NCBI GenBank assembly: GCA_964495085.1
Contig: CAZBUK010000026.1
Span: 1 to 46,208 of the forward strand
DNA from: CAZBUK01 sp964495085
GTDB taxonomy: Bacteria > Bacteroidota > Ignavibacteria > T3Sed10-11
Reading direction: 5' to 3'
DNA: 46,208 nucleotides
Below are positions 7,985 to 15,235 of the stretch, in pieces; the first letter of the stretch is position 1; the number at the start of each line of letters is the position of its first letter. The notes under the pieces were generated by a model. The model made no database searches, was not told the origin of the DNA, and saw only the letters and a list, made by a program, of their open reading frames with translations. The translations under genes and the position numbers were made by a program.

Positions 7985-10087
7985 CTAGACAGCTTCTTCC
8001 TCTTTGTGCTTTTTCGCATCTTCGATAATCTTTTCCGCTACCTCGTGAGGCACCTCTTCATAATGCGAAAATTTCTGCCGGTGCAATCCCCGGCCGCCGG
8101 TCATTGAGCGCAACGCAGTTGAATATTTATGGAGTTCCGAGAGCGGGACTCTCGCCCGTACAATCTGGAAGCTTCCTTCAGAATCCATACCCTGTATTTT
8201 ACCCCGTCGGCTCGATATATCTCCCATGACGTCGCCCATAAATTCTTCCGGGACTCGTACCTCTATTTCGTATATCGGTTCCAGAAGCGTGGGCGAGGCT
8301 TCCACGAATGCCTTCTTAAACGCCATCGACGCCGCAACCTTGAACGCCATCTCGGACGAATCGACGGCGTGATACGACCCGTCGTCGAGCGTCGCCCTGA
8401 CATCCACAACCTGGCAGCCGGCCAGTATTCCATGCTTCATCGTCTCCCGGATACCTTTTTCGACAGCCGGAATATACTTGCCGGGTACCACACCGCCCAC
8501 GATCGCGTCCACGAATTCAAAATCCTTGCCGCGCGGAAGCGGATCGAGATTGATCCAGACATCTCCGTATTGTCCTCTCCCGCCGGATTGCTTCTTGTAC
8601 TTACCCTGTACACGAGCCGATCTCTTGATCGTCTCGCGATACGGTATTTTTGGCGTGACCAAATCTACCTCCACACCGAAGCGTTCCTTCAACCGCTTTA
8701 CGATTATATCCAGGTGCAGTTCCCCCTGGCCATGGATCGTCGTCTGCGAAAGTTCCGGATCGAAATGGACAAGGAAGGTAGGATCTTCGGCATGGAGCGC
8801 CTGCAGACCCGATCCGATCTTTTCCTCTTCGCCTTTTGCTCGGGGGACCAGGGCTACGCTGATGATGGGATCCGGGAATAGAATCTTCGGAACCGTTACC
8901 GGGAAGTTTTTCGCAGACAACGTGTCGTTCGTATGCGTATCTTTAAGCTTCACGACCGCGGCAATATCTCCGGCCTTGAGCTCCGACACTTCGGTACGGT
9001 TCTTGCCGCTCATCGTATAGATTTGACTGAGCCTTTCCTGTTTACTGTTCGATTGATTCACCAGATCCAGTCCTGAGTGTATGGTTCCGGAATATACTCT
9101 GAAGAAGGACAATTCGCCGACATGCGGCTCCGATATTGTTTTGAATGAGAAGAGCAGCGCTTCTTTCGATGGATTACAAGATACCGCCTGTTCTGCTTTC
9201 GTTTCCGAATGTAGTGCCCCATGCAACGGACGCTCGATCGGGGAAGGCGAGTTATTGACCACAAAATCCAGTACGGCGGAGATCCCGATATTGTGCACTG
9301 CCGAAGTATACAGAACGGGAAATAATTTCCGTTCGTTCAATGCTTTCTTTATTCCCGCGGTCAAATCCGCTTCTTCGAGATCTCCCGCATCGAGATACTT
9401 CTCCATTAACGATACATCGCTCTCGGCAATCTTCTCGATCAACTCGGTTCGGAGGTTCGCTGCTTTGTCCTTTAATTCGGCCGGGATATCGGATATTTCC
9501 GGTTTACCGTTCCCGTCCTTCTGATATTGCAATAGTTTGAGCGAGAGCAGATCGACGATACCGCCGAAGTTATGTCCCGGTTCGACCGGAAATTGCAACT
9601 GGATGACGTCGATCCCGAACCGTTCGCGAGCTGCGCTATAGACCCGCTCGATATCGGCATGTTCGTTGTCGACTTTATTCACAACGATGATCACAGGCAG
9701 CTTCGCCTGATCCGCATACCCCCAGAGAACCTCGGTTCCTACTTCGATGCCTTCGGCGGCTTTGATGAATAATACGGCTGTGTCGGCAATATGCAGCATG
9801 GATTTTACTTCTCCGATAAAATCGGAATAGCCGGGCGCATCGAGGATATTAATCTTCGTTCCGTTCCAGTCCGTATAGAGGACGGATCCATTGATGGAAA
9901 TCTGTCTTTCGATTTCATCAGGATGATAATCCGATACCGTCGAACCCTCTTCGACCTTCCCCATACGGGTCGACGATCCCGATGTGAACAGTGCGGCTTC
10001 GGCCCAGCTGGTTTTTCCAGACCCGCCGTGTCCGATCAACGCAACATTCCGGATCTGGGCGGGTTCATATACTTTTCCCTTAGCCAA
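7985..10087 (-). CDS. elongation factor G-like GTPase (EF-G2/FusA2 type)
   Basis: A 700-residue translational GTPase with the five-domain EF-G layout. The P-loop is GHGGSGKT, the switch II motif DAPGYSDF and the G4 motif NKVD. Domain IV/V segments include GGRGQYGDVWINLDP and RRGKIQGMDSEG. It differs from canonical EF-G in switch I (IERQISI instead of ERGITI) and by Tyr in place of the catalytic His of DTPGH, both known for the EF-G2/FusA2 group. Members of that group are not the main translocase, and their role is unclear. Translation starts at TTG (10087) after a strong AAAGGAGG site. A terminator follows the gene. Confidence 0.93.
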   Translation of the reverse strand: MAKGKVYEPAQIRNVALIGHGGSGKTSWAEAALFTSGSSTRMGKVEEGSTVSDYHPDEIERQISINGSVLYTDWNGTKINILDAPGYSDFIGEVKSMLHIADTAVLFIKAAEGIEVGTEVLWGYADQAKLPVIIVVNKVDNEHADIERVYSAARERFGIDVIQLQFPVEPGHNFGGIVDLLSLKLLQYQKDGNGKPEISDIPAELKDKAANLRTELIEKIAESDVSLMEKYLDAGDLEEADLTAGIKKALNERKLFPVLYTSAVHNIGISAVLDFVVNNSPSPIERPLHGALHSETKAEQAVSCNPSKEALLFSFKTISEPHVGELSFFRVYSGTIHSGLDLVNQSNSKQERLSQIYTMSGKNRTEVSELKAGDIAAVVKLKDTHTNDTLSAKNFPVTVPKILFPDPIISVALVPRAKGEEEKIGSGLQALHAEDPTFLVHFDPELSQTTIHGQGELHLDIIVKRLKERFGVEVDLVTPKIPYRETIKRSARVQGKYKKQSGGRGQYGDVWINLDPLPRGKDFEFVDAIVGGVVPGKYIPAVEKGIRETMKHGILAGCQVVDVRATLDDGSYHAVDSSEMAFKVAASMAFKKAFVEASPTLLEPIYEIEVRVPEEFMGDVMGDISSRRGKIQGMDSEGSFQIVRARVPLSELHKYSTALRSMTGGRGLHRQKFSHYEEVPHEVAEKIIEDAKKHKEEEAV

Positions 10088-10129
10088 ATCTACCTCCTTT
10101 ATCTTTTACGATATAGTATCGACGCTGAT

Positions 10130-10522
10130 TTATGATCTGAGTTTGTTGAAAAAAGCCTGGAATGCACGAACTATTGCCGTAACGAACGACAGCGTCTCCA
10201 TGAGAGGACCCTCGACTTTGCTCTGTAAGTTCGCCTCGAACGCAACGATATTATCCGTCATCTCACGAAGCGATTCAACCGATGAGCGCACAATAGAGAT
10301 CTGATCGTCGACGTTCTCGGAGATCGCCCGAACCTTGTCGGTAATTACTGTGAGATTATCGAGCACGGGAACGGTATTGCGACTGACTTCCTGAATATCT
10401 TTCTGAACATTTGAGAGAGATTCGCGAAGCCGGGATAGAAATACTATGAAATAAATGCAGAGCGCCGAGAAGGATAAAAATCCTATGACGATCGAAATGT
10501 TGACTACAAGAGAGAATTCCAC
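10130..10522 (-). CDS. DUF948-like membrane-anchored coiled-coil protein
   Basis: A 130-residue protein with one N-terminal membrane helix (about residues 7-29). Then comes a long amphipathic helical stretch with regular hydrophobic spacing (LSNVQKDIQEVSRNTVPVLDNL), as in DUF948 proteins. The function of the family is unknown; general-stress and methyl-accepting-like coiled coils have been suggested for relatives. It lies downstream of a YtxH-domain protein, a pairing I recall as common (inference from memory), and 42 bases upstream of the EF-G-like gene. Confidence 0.8.
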   Translation of the reverse strand: MEFSLVVNISIVIGFLSFSALCIYFIVFLSRLRESLSNVQKDIQEVSRNTVPVLDNLTVITDKVRAISENVDDQISIVRSSVESLREMTDNIVAFEANLQSKVEGPLMETLSFVTAIVRAFQAFFNKLRS

Positions 10523-10549
10523 AATTATTGCTCCGATGAGTATCTATTC

Positions 10550-10597
10550 GTAAAATAGAAAAGCCGGTTCCCAAAATCCTGCCATCGGAGAACCGGC
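10550..10597 (-). terminator. intrinsic terminator after the ytxH-like gene
   Basis: GCCGGTTC (10597-10590) and GAACCGGC (10570-10563) form an 8-bp perfect stem on the minus strand, followed by TTTTCTATTTT. It lies between the YtxH-like gene (stop 10637) and the DUF948 gene (start 10522), so the two may be only partly co-transcribed. Confidence 0.8.
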
Positions 10598-10636
10598 GTA
10601 TGATTTAACTTACCTCAAGATGCTCATACACATATA

Positions 10637-11035
10637 TTACTTGCCTTTGGACCGCTCATCACGGTAGGCAGTGACGCCGGCTTTCACCGCATCTTTTAAT
10701 TTTTCACCCTCACCGGTGAGTCCGCTGGCTTTTTCCTTCGCGCCCGACAGAACCCGTTCCGCATCGTGAAGCAGGTCTTCAGCGCGTTTTTTCGCATCGG
10801 CGATAAGATGATCGGCGCGTTGTTTGCCGTCGTTAATCAGATCAACCGCTTTACTCCGCGCGTTTTGGATATATTCTTCGGCATCCCCGACCATTTCATC
10901 GGTCCGTTTCTTGATATCGCCGCGCAGTTCCCGACCGCTCTTGGGTGCATACAGTAAGGCAAGTGCGGCACCGATCGCTCCGCCCGCTATCAGACCCAAC
11001 AAGAATCCTTTTACACTTCCGCCTTCGTTTGACAT
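10637..11035 (-). CDS. YtxH domain-containing protein
   Basis: The N-terminus has the YtxH signature: a glycine-rich hydrophobic helix (GFLLGLIAGGAIGAALALLY) followed directly by APKSGRELR. The rest, about residues 40-132, is a charged alanine- and lysine-rich helix resembling LEA/apolipoprotein-like stress proteins. The ATG at 11035 follows AAAGGAAGG and is preferred over an upstream alternative nine codons earlier. YtxH proteins are linked to general stress responses; the molecular role is unknown. It has its own promoter, a structured leader and a terminator. Confidence 0.88.
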   Translation of the reverse strand: MSNEGGSVKGFLLGLIAGGAIGAALALLYAPKSGRELRGDIKKRTDEMVGDAEEYIQNARSKAVDLINDGKQRADHLIADAKKRAEDLLHDAERVLSGAKEKASGLTGEGEKLKDAVKAGVTAYRDERSKGK

Positions 11036-11203
11036 AGGGTACCTTCCTTTCGATAATAGCATGTATTGCTGAGTAGTTATTTGAACTATTCATCGTCCGT
11101 ATTGTGGCAATTGAGTTTCGTCTCGCTCAATGTGAAGTATCCCGGTGGGGTGAGATCAAAGTGAGCTTGCCGAAGTATTCATTCGCTCACCGAGACAATG
11201 AAT

Positions 11204-11233
11204 AATATATCTAAAATATAAAAATCTGTTCAA
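11204..11233 (-). promoter_or_regulatory. promoter of the ytxH-like gene
   Basis: Minus-strand TTGAAC (11233-11228) and TATATT (11209-11204) are 18 bases apart. Transcription would start near 11197, leaving a leader of about 160 nt before the ATG at 11035. That leader contains several inverted repeats: GTGAGC/GCTCAC at 11161-11190, GTCTCG/CGAGAC at 11120-11196, and ATTGAG/CTCAAT around 11110-11131. They cannot all form at once. Confidence 0.45.
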
Positions 11234-11249
11234 AAATCAAGATGTGCAG

Positions 11250-11265
11250 TTGACCGAACGGTCAA
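11250..11265. promoter_or_regulatory. perfect 16-bp palindrome, possible TetR-type operator
   Basis: TTGACCGAACGGTCAA is a perfect palindrome of the form usual for TetR-family operators. It sits 17 bases upstream of the -35 box of the ytxH-like promoter and directly after the stop of the nuclease-like gene. A two-base loop makes it a poor RNA hairpin, so a protein site is more likely than a terminator. No TetR-family gene is present in the window. Confidence 0.4.
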
Positions 11266-12141
11266 TTAAATACGGGTTTTTCCTGCGCGCACCCACGCCG
11301 AGCACCAGTAATCGCGTAAACGTCGTGCCGATATTCCGAGGCGGTCTTCAACCATTCCGTCGAGCGCCTCATAAAAACGCAGGAAATAGATATCGTAGTA
11401 AATGTATACCGTACGCCCTTCCTTCTGCTCGGCCCGAAAAAGCAGGTCCTCCGCTATTCCTTCGCGCGTTGCCAGATCGGATTGGTATATTCTTTCGATC
11501 AGGCCGAACGACTCCAAACCTATTTCAAACGCAGTTTGCCTTGGATTTTCAATCATTTCGTAGGAGGGAAGCTCCCATACATAAGATGAATCGAACCGCT
11601 CAGGAAGATCGGTCTCGAACCTCCTGTGAATACCTCGCTGACTTGTCGCCTGGCCGTCATGGTTTATAGTGGTATGCAACGGCATGTGCAGATCGGCAAG
11701 ATAATGGCCGAGATCCGACGCGAAGAACAGAATCCTATCGATGTCCCCGTTTCGAAATGCAGAAGTGAGACTGTCGTACCAATCTCCGATACGCCATATG
11801 ATCAGACCGGATTCCGATAATCTTTCGATGTCGTACATTGAGACTGCCTCATCGAAATCGACCGGAAATTCCGGAAACAGGTACGTTCCGAATCTCTCGA
11901 AATTGATGTAGTGGTTCGGTCCCTCGGCAGGATCATCTCTCCGCCGTAAATCCGGCGCTACGGATTGATCGACAATGAATTCACGATGTGTCTGAAAGAA
12001 CGACTTGAGCGGTTCCGGTAAGCCGTCGATCGCCGCAGCATTGATGTTTCGATGCGAGCGAAATCCCCAGGCAGCAAGGGTTTCGACGAGGAGGAGGCAC
12101 AGCAGAGTAAGGGATAGCGTATACAGGTATGATCGCTTCAT
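11266..12141 (-). CDS. secreted zinc-dependent phospholipase C / S1-P1 nuclease superfamily protein
   Basis: A 291-residue protein with a signal peptide ending at LAA before Trp25. The nine residues of the trinuclear zinc site are in place: Trp25 (the mature N-terminus), His30, Asp64, His77, then His146, Asp150 and His156 (in GHYLADLHMPLH), and His172 and Glu176. The Trp1/His6 spacing matches P1 nuclease, while the final His-x3-Glu (rather than Asp) matches Bacillus-type phospholipase C. It is therefore probably an active periplasmic or outer-membrane phosphodiesterase. Whether it acts on nucleic acid, phospholipid or something else cannot be read. A strong hairpin lies just upstream at 12165-12205. 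Confidence 0.82.
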   Translation of the reverse strand: MKRSYLYTLSLTLLCLLLVETLAAWGFRSHRNINAAAIDGLPEPLKSFFQTHREFIVDQSVAPDLRRRDDPAEGPNHYINFERFGTYLFPEFPVDFDEAVSMYDIERLSESGLIIWRIGDWYDSLTSAFRNGDIDRILFFASDLGHYLADLHMPLHTTINHDGQATSQRGIHRRFETDLPERFDSSYVWELPSYEMIENPRQTAFEIGLESFGLIERIYQSDLATREGIAEDLLFRAEQKEGRTVYIYYDIYFLRFYEALDGMVEDRLGISARRLRDYWCSAWVRAGKTRI

Positions 12142-12164
12142 ACAAATCCGAACGGAATTAATCG

Positions 12165-12205
12165 ACCGGCCGCTTCATCCGTAACGATATGATGAAGGGG
12201 CCGGT
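12165..12205 (-). other. strong hairpin between the basic 30-residue gene and the nuclease-like gene
   Basis: ACCGGCC (12205-12199) plus CTTCATC pairs with GATGAAG plus GGCCGGT (ending at 12165), giving a stem of about 15 bp with one mismatch. No T-run follows on either strand, so a classical intrinsic terminator is not supported. It may be an mRNA processing or stability element for the short ORF upstream. Confidence 0.5.
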
Positions 12206-12237
12206 TCTAAAGCACATCATCTATAATCCAGATACTG

Positions 12238-12330
12238 CTATTTCTTTTTCTTGTGACGATCCCTCTTTCTTCTCTTCTTACGTTTGTGCGTTGCCATTTT
12301 TTTCCGCAATCGCTTTTTCCCGCTTGGCAT
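12238..12330 (-). CDS. AURKAIP1/COX24 domain-type small basic protein (30 residues)
   Basis: This short frame reads MPSGKKRLRKKMATHKRKKR followed by RKRDRHKKKK and a TAG stop. The core KKMATHKRKKR is the hallmark of the tiny AURKAIP1/COX24-domain proteins of Bacteroidota and relatives, related to mitochondrial mS38 and the mycobacterial ribosomal protein bS22. By that relation it probably binds the small ribosomal subunit. It lies 29 bases downstream of the zinc-ribbon/TPR gene in the same direction, with an AAGGAGAT ribosome site shortly before its ATG. It is easily missed because of its length. Confidence 0.9.
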   Translation of the reverse strand: MPSGKKRLRKKMATHKRKKRRKRDRHKKKK

Positions 12331-12359
12331 ACAGATCTCCTTACGTTAAATTATATGAT

Positions 12360-13223
12360 TCAGAATGAATGTTCCTCGACGATGCGCCGTGCGCGCTGAC
12401 CCGTCTCGTTATCGGGATTGATCTCCGCGGCCCGTTTAAAATAGCCGTTCGCGTTATCAAGCTCGCCGAGGTTCAGGAAAATAATACCCAGATTGAAAGC
12501 GGCCAGTTGATGCCCGGGGAAATCCTCGGTGACTTTACGCACCGTTTCGACCGCACGATCCGGTTGGTTCGCTTCGAAGAAACAAATACCCAGATCTACT
12601 CTCGCGTCGGGATTCGACGGATTCTTTGAAACGTACCTCTCATAATGGGCTATGGCTTTGGGATAATCCCTGACATCGTGGTAAAGGTTCGCAAGCCCGA
12701 GGAGGATGTCGGTATTGTCGGGATCATGTTCGAGTTCATGAGCGAGCCTGTCGATTTCCCGCATGACCATCTGCTGGTCGGGGGCGGAAGGTGTGGTGTG
12801 GACATGCTCATTCGAGGAGTTTCGGTTGATGACGAAAATATAGGCCAGAGCGCCGATCAGCAATATGCCGACACCTGCTGTAATCACTCCACCCGCGGAA
12901 GCCGGCATTACCTGCCCCCCTCTTGCTTTTCTGCTTTTATCTCCTTTGGATGCTTTTCCTCTGCGTTGGGGCTTAACGGTTCCGACGATTAAACGCGCAC
13001 CGCAGCTTTCACAGAATTGTCCACCCGCATTTTCATACCCGCACACATCGCATACCAGCCGGAGGCTCTGCGGCTCGGTGGATCCTTCAGATTCAGCTCC
13101 TTTTTTCTCAGATTTAGATTCAACCTGATAATCCCAATCTATCTTCTGGCCGCATGAAGGGCAGAACTTATCGTCCTTTGTAATATCGGATGCACATTTT
13201 GCACATACCAGTTTAGGTTTCAT
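12360..13223 (-). CDS. double zinc-ribbon, membrane-anchored TPR protein
   Basis: A 287-residue protein with three parts. Two zinc ribbons occupy the N-terminus (CAKC...CPSC at 7-24 and CDVC...CESC around 58-73). A basic linker leads to one membrane helix at about 109-131. The C-terminal half is a TPR array of at least three repeats (for example YPKAIAHYERYVSKNPSNPDARVDLG and AFNLGIIFLNLGELDNANGYFKRAAEINP). The topology is predicted as ribbons in the cytoplasm and TPRs outside. The function is unknown; such proteins often scaffold complexes. It lies between HU and the small basic protein. Confidence 0.85.
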   Translation of the reverse strand: MKPKLVCAKCASDITKDDKFCPSCGQKIDWDYQVESKSEKKGAESEGSTEPQSLRLVCDVCGYENAGGQFCESCGARLIVGTVKPQRRGKASKGDKSRKARGGQVMPASAGGVITAGVGILLIGALAYIFVINRNSSNEHVHTTPSAPDQQMVMREIDRLAHELEHDPDNTDILLGLANLYHDVRDYPKAIAHYERYVSKNPSNPDARVDLGICFFEANQPDRAVETVRKVTEDFPGHQLAAFNLGIIFLNLGELDNANGYFKRAAEINPDNETGQRARRIVEEHSF

Positions 13224-13263
13224 ACAACATCTCCCTCACATTCTCTGTAACTATACGCGGAGA

Positions 13264-13569
13264 TCAGGCGGTCAGTTGTTCTTTACGCTTCATATTTTCA
13301 TTGACCGCATTTTTCAGATCTTTCGATACTTTAAACAACGGGACATAGTGCTCGTCAACGATCACCTGCTCTCCGGTTCTCGGATTTCGCGCAATTCTAC
13401 TTTTCCGCTTTTTTACTTTAAAGCTGCCGAAACCGCGTATCTCGATATTATTCCCCTCCTTGAGAGCCTCAATCACGGTCGAGATAAAGCCATCCACAAC
13501 CGCTTCAGTCTCCACTTTGGTTAAGCCGGTCGCGGACGCGATATGATCGACAATATCTGCTTTTGTCAA
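13264..13569 (-). CDS. HU/IHF family DNA-binding protein
   Basis: A 101-residue HU-type nucleoid protein. The N-terminal helices (MTKADIVDHIASATGLTKVETEAVVDGF), the dimer beta-sheet IEIRGFGSFKVKKRKSRIARNPRTGE with the RNPRTGE arm motif, and the C-terminal VPLFKVSKDLK are all typical. Translation begins at TTG (13569), six bases after AGGAGT. It lies 84 bases downstream of sppA in the same direction and may be partly driven by the strong sppA promoter. Confidence 0.95.
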   Translation of the reverse strand: MTKADIVDHIASATGLTKVETEAVVDGFISTVIEALKEGNNIEIRGFGSFKVKKRKSRIARNPRTGEQVIVDEHYVPLFKVSKDLKNAVNENMKRKEQLTA

Positions 13570-13653
13570 GGCGTTACTCCTGCGATAATGAATGCTTAAA
13601 AGATTTGATCAACGTTCGGTTATCTGGAATTCCGAATCCGCAGTTTTATCTCT

Positions 13654-14568
13654 TTACCGCGCACCCGGTTCGGACATACGGTATTGCACCGCGGGTAATT
13701 TCAGGAATGCATCTCTTACGCCGGTAAGGTCTCCTGCCATTGAGTTCAGGAATGAATCCCAAATTGTTCTCCGTGGCCGCTCCTGTACGACCGTTGGATC
13801 TCCCTCGATTCCCGCGATGTCGGCTGCAATCCGAATTGCATCCTCATACGTACCAAGCGTATCGATCATACCTATTTCGAACGCCTGCCGTCCTGTATAT
13901 ATCCTGCCTTCAGCAAGACTGTATACCTCATTAAGGTCGAGATGACGTGATGCCGCAACCGCCGTGACAAACTGTTCGTAGACATCGTCCATGATGACCT
14001 GCCAGTATTCGCGCTCGAACGATTCCATCGACCGGTACATGGATCCGCTATCCTTATAGCGTCCGCTTTTTATCGTGGTGACATCGACGCCGATCTTGTC
14101 AAAGAGTTCCTGCACATGGATGAACTGAGAAATAACACCGATACTACCGGTGATTGTGCCCGGATTTGCTACGATTCTGGTTGCCGGAAGAGAAATATAA
14201 TATCCTCCGCTCGCTGCCACGGACCCCATGGAAACGATTACGGGTTTGTCTTTATCTACAACGCGTTTCACTTCCTCGTAAATTTCCTGACTCGGCGCTA
14301 CTCCACCGCCGGGTGAATCGACCCTGAGTACTATTGCACCGATATTTTTACTGTCGGAGTATCGCTTCAGCTGCCGCACGACGGACTCAGATTCGATGAT
14401 AACACCGGTAATTTCCACTACCGCTATGTTGTTCCCGCGAGAAATCCGTATTCCGTCGTCAGAAGGCCGAACAAGAACAATAATAATAACGACCCAGAAT
14501 ACAACGAATAAAATAAAAATGCCCCCGACAATCCCAAGGGCTACTTTTCCCGATTTTGATAGTGCCAT
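13654..14568 (-). CDS. sppA: signal peptide peptidase SppA, short 36K type
   Basis: A membrane-bound serine protease that degrades cleaved signal peptides. One N-terminal membrane helix (about residues 8-33) is followed by a single ClpP-fold protease domain, so this is the short Bacillus-type form of 304 residues. The catalytic Ser is in SVAASGGYYISLPA and the general-base Lys in TIKSGRYKDSGS. RVDSPGGGVAPSQEI forms the oxyanion region. It is the first gene after a perfect consensus promoter. Confidence 0.95.
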   Translation of the reverse strand: MALSKSGKVALGIVGGIFILFVVFWVVIIIVLVRPSDDGIRISRGNNIAVVEITGVIIESESVVRQLKRYSDSKNIGAIVLRVDSPGGGVAPSQEIYEEVKRVVDKDKPVIVSMGSVAASGGYYISLPATRIVANPGTITGSIGVISQFIHVQELFDKIGVDVTTIKSGRYKDSGSMYRSMESFEREYWQVIMDDVYEQFVTAVAASRHLDLNEVYSLAEGRIYTGRQAFEIGMIDTLGTYEDAIRIAADIAGIEGDPTVVQERPRRTIWDSFLNSMAGDLTGVRDAFLKLPAVQYRMSEPGAR

Positions 14569-14606
14569 AATATATGATTCCCGTGTAACTTATTTAATTT
14601 CAATCA

Positions 14607-14635
14607 ATTATAAGAAAACATTTATCCAATGTCAA
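14607..14635 (-). promoter_or_regulatory. perfect consensus sigma70 promoter for sppA
   Basis: On the minus strand TTGACA (14635-14630) and TATAAT (14612-14607) are exactly 17 bases apart. Transcription would begin near 14600, about 30 nt before the sppA ATG. This is the strongest promoter seen in the window and likely serves sppA and perhaps HU and the genes after it. Confidence 0.8.
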
Positions 14636-14748
14636 CTATAAACGGGGTTAAGGTAAAGAGTTAAAGCTTCAGTGTATATGAATTCTGTATACTAACAGAG
14701 AATTGTTAAGTTATCTAGATCATCGGGGTTTCTTGTGGGAGGAGGATA

Positions 14749-14840
14749 ATGGCGAACAAATACACCCATATTATATTCAACTGGTTTTCGCAGTCCGGTA
14801 CAGAAGATCATTAATTCAACCATCCTTCAAAACCGATTGA
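14749..14840 (+). pseudogene. N-terminal remnant of an IS200-like/RAYT (TnpA_REP) transposase
   Basis: After a GGGAGGAGG ribosome site an ATG opens the frame MANKYTHI, which after a one-base shift continues as QLVFAVRYRRSLIQPSF before a stop at 14838-14840. Restoring one T in ATTAT (near 14770) gives MANKYTHIYIQLVFAVRYRR, matching the start I recall for Y1-type HUH transposases (MANTYTQIYIQ-VFAVK-R type). The unshifted frame ends at 14814 after 21 codons. Only about 30 residues remain; the HUH and Tyr catalytic motifs are gone. It is the only recognisable gene fragment on the plus strand and lies 95 bases before two REPIN-like repeats, the kind of sequence such enzymes mobilise. Confidence 0.75.
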
Positions 14841-14934
14841 TTAACGTTTGTCAATGAATTATTAAAACGTTATCAGATAGAATATGAGGATAAATATTTG
14901 TTTGAATTCTTTGATTGACATGTATTCTGTTATC

Positions 14935-15185
14935 GCACCTCTCCGAGGTGCCTCGATTAATGGAAATTGATATGCTACCAACATTTCACGCCTACGGCGT
15001 GAATGGCAATCAGGATTATCCGGTCTATAAACCAGTCGAGGCGGATCGAGGGTTTGACGCGTCGACCCGATGGTTATTTTCAATAGAGAGTGAGTGGTTG
15101 CTGTTAAAAAAGCACGCCGTAGGCGTGCGATATTGGTAGCGAGCACATAACAGCCAAACGTCGTTGCGCCTCAGCGAGGCGCAAC
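14935..15185. repeat. REPIN-like inverted four-hairpin element, copy 1
   Basis: Four perfect hairpins are arranged as an inverted pair: GCACCTC/GAGGTGC (14935-14951) and TTCACGCC/GGCGTGAA (14985-15003), then GCACGCC/GGCGTGC (15112-15128) and GTTGCGCCTC/GAGGCGCAAC (15163-15185). The inner hairpins are flanked by CTACCAA on the left and TTGGTAG on the right, again inverted. Each half is a REP-like unit of about 70-80 bases, and the centre of about 110 bases carries no gene. The overall form matches repeats mobilised by RAYT transposases. Confidence 0.8.
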
Positions 15186-15235
15186 ATTGTTGTAGATTGG
15201 TTAATGGTTTTTTGATATGCAGGGAAACAATTATT

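Noticed and set aside
8129..8881. 250-codon plus-strand frame opposite the EF-G-like gene
   Set aside because: It is the antisense shadow of a clearly conserved GTPase gene and has no family features of its own.
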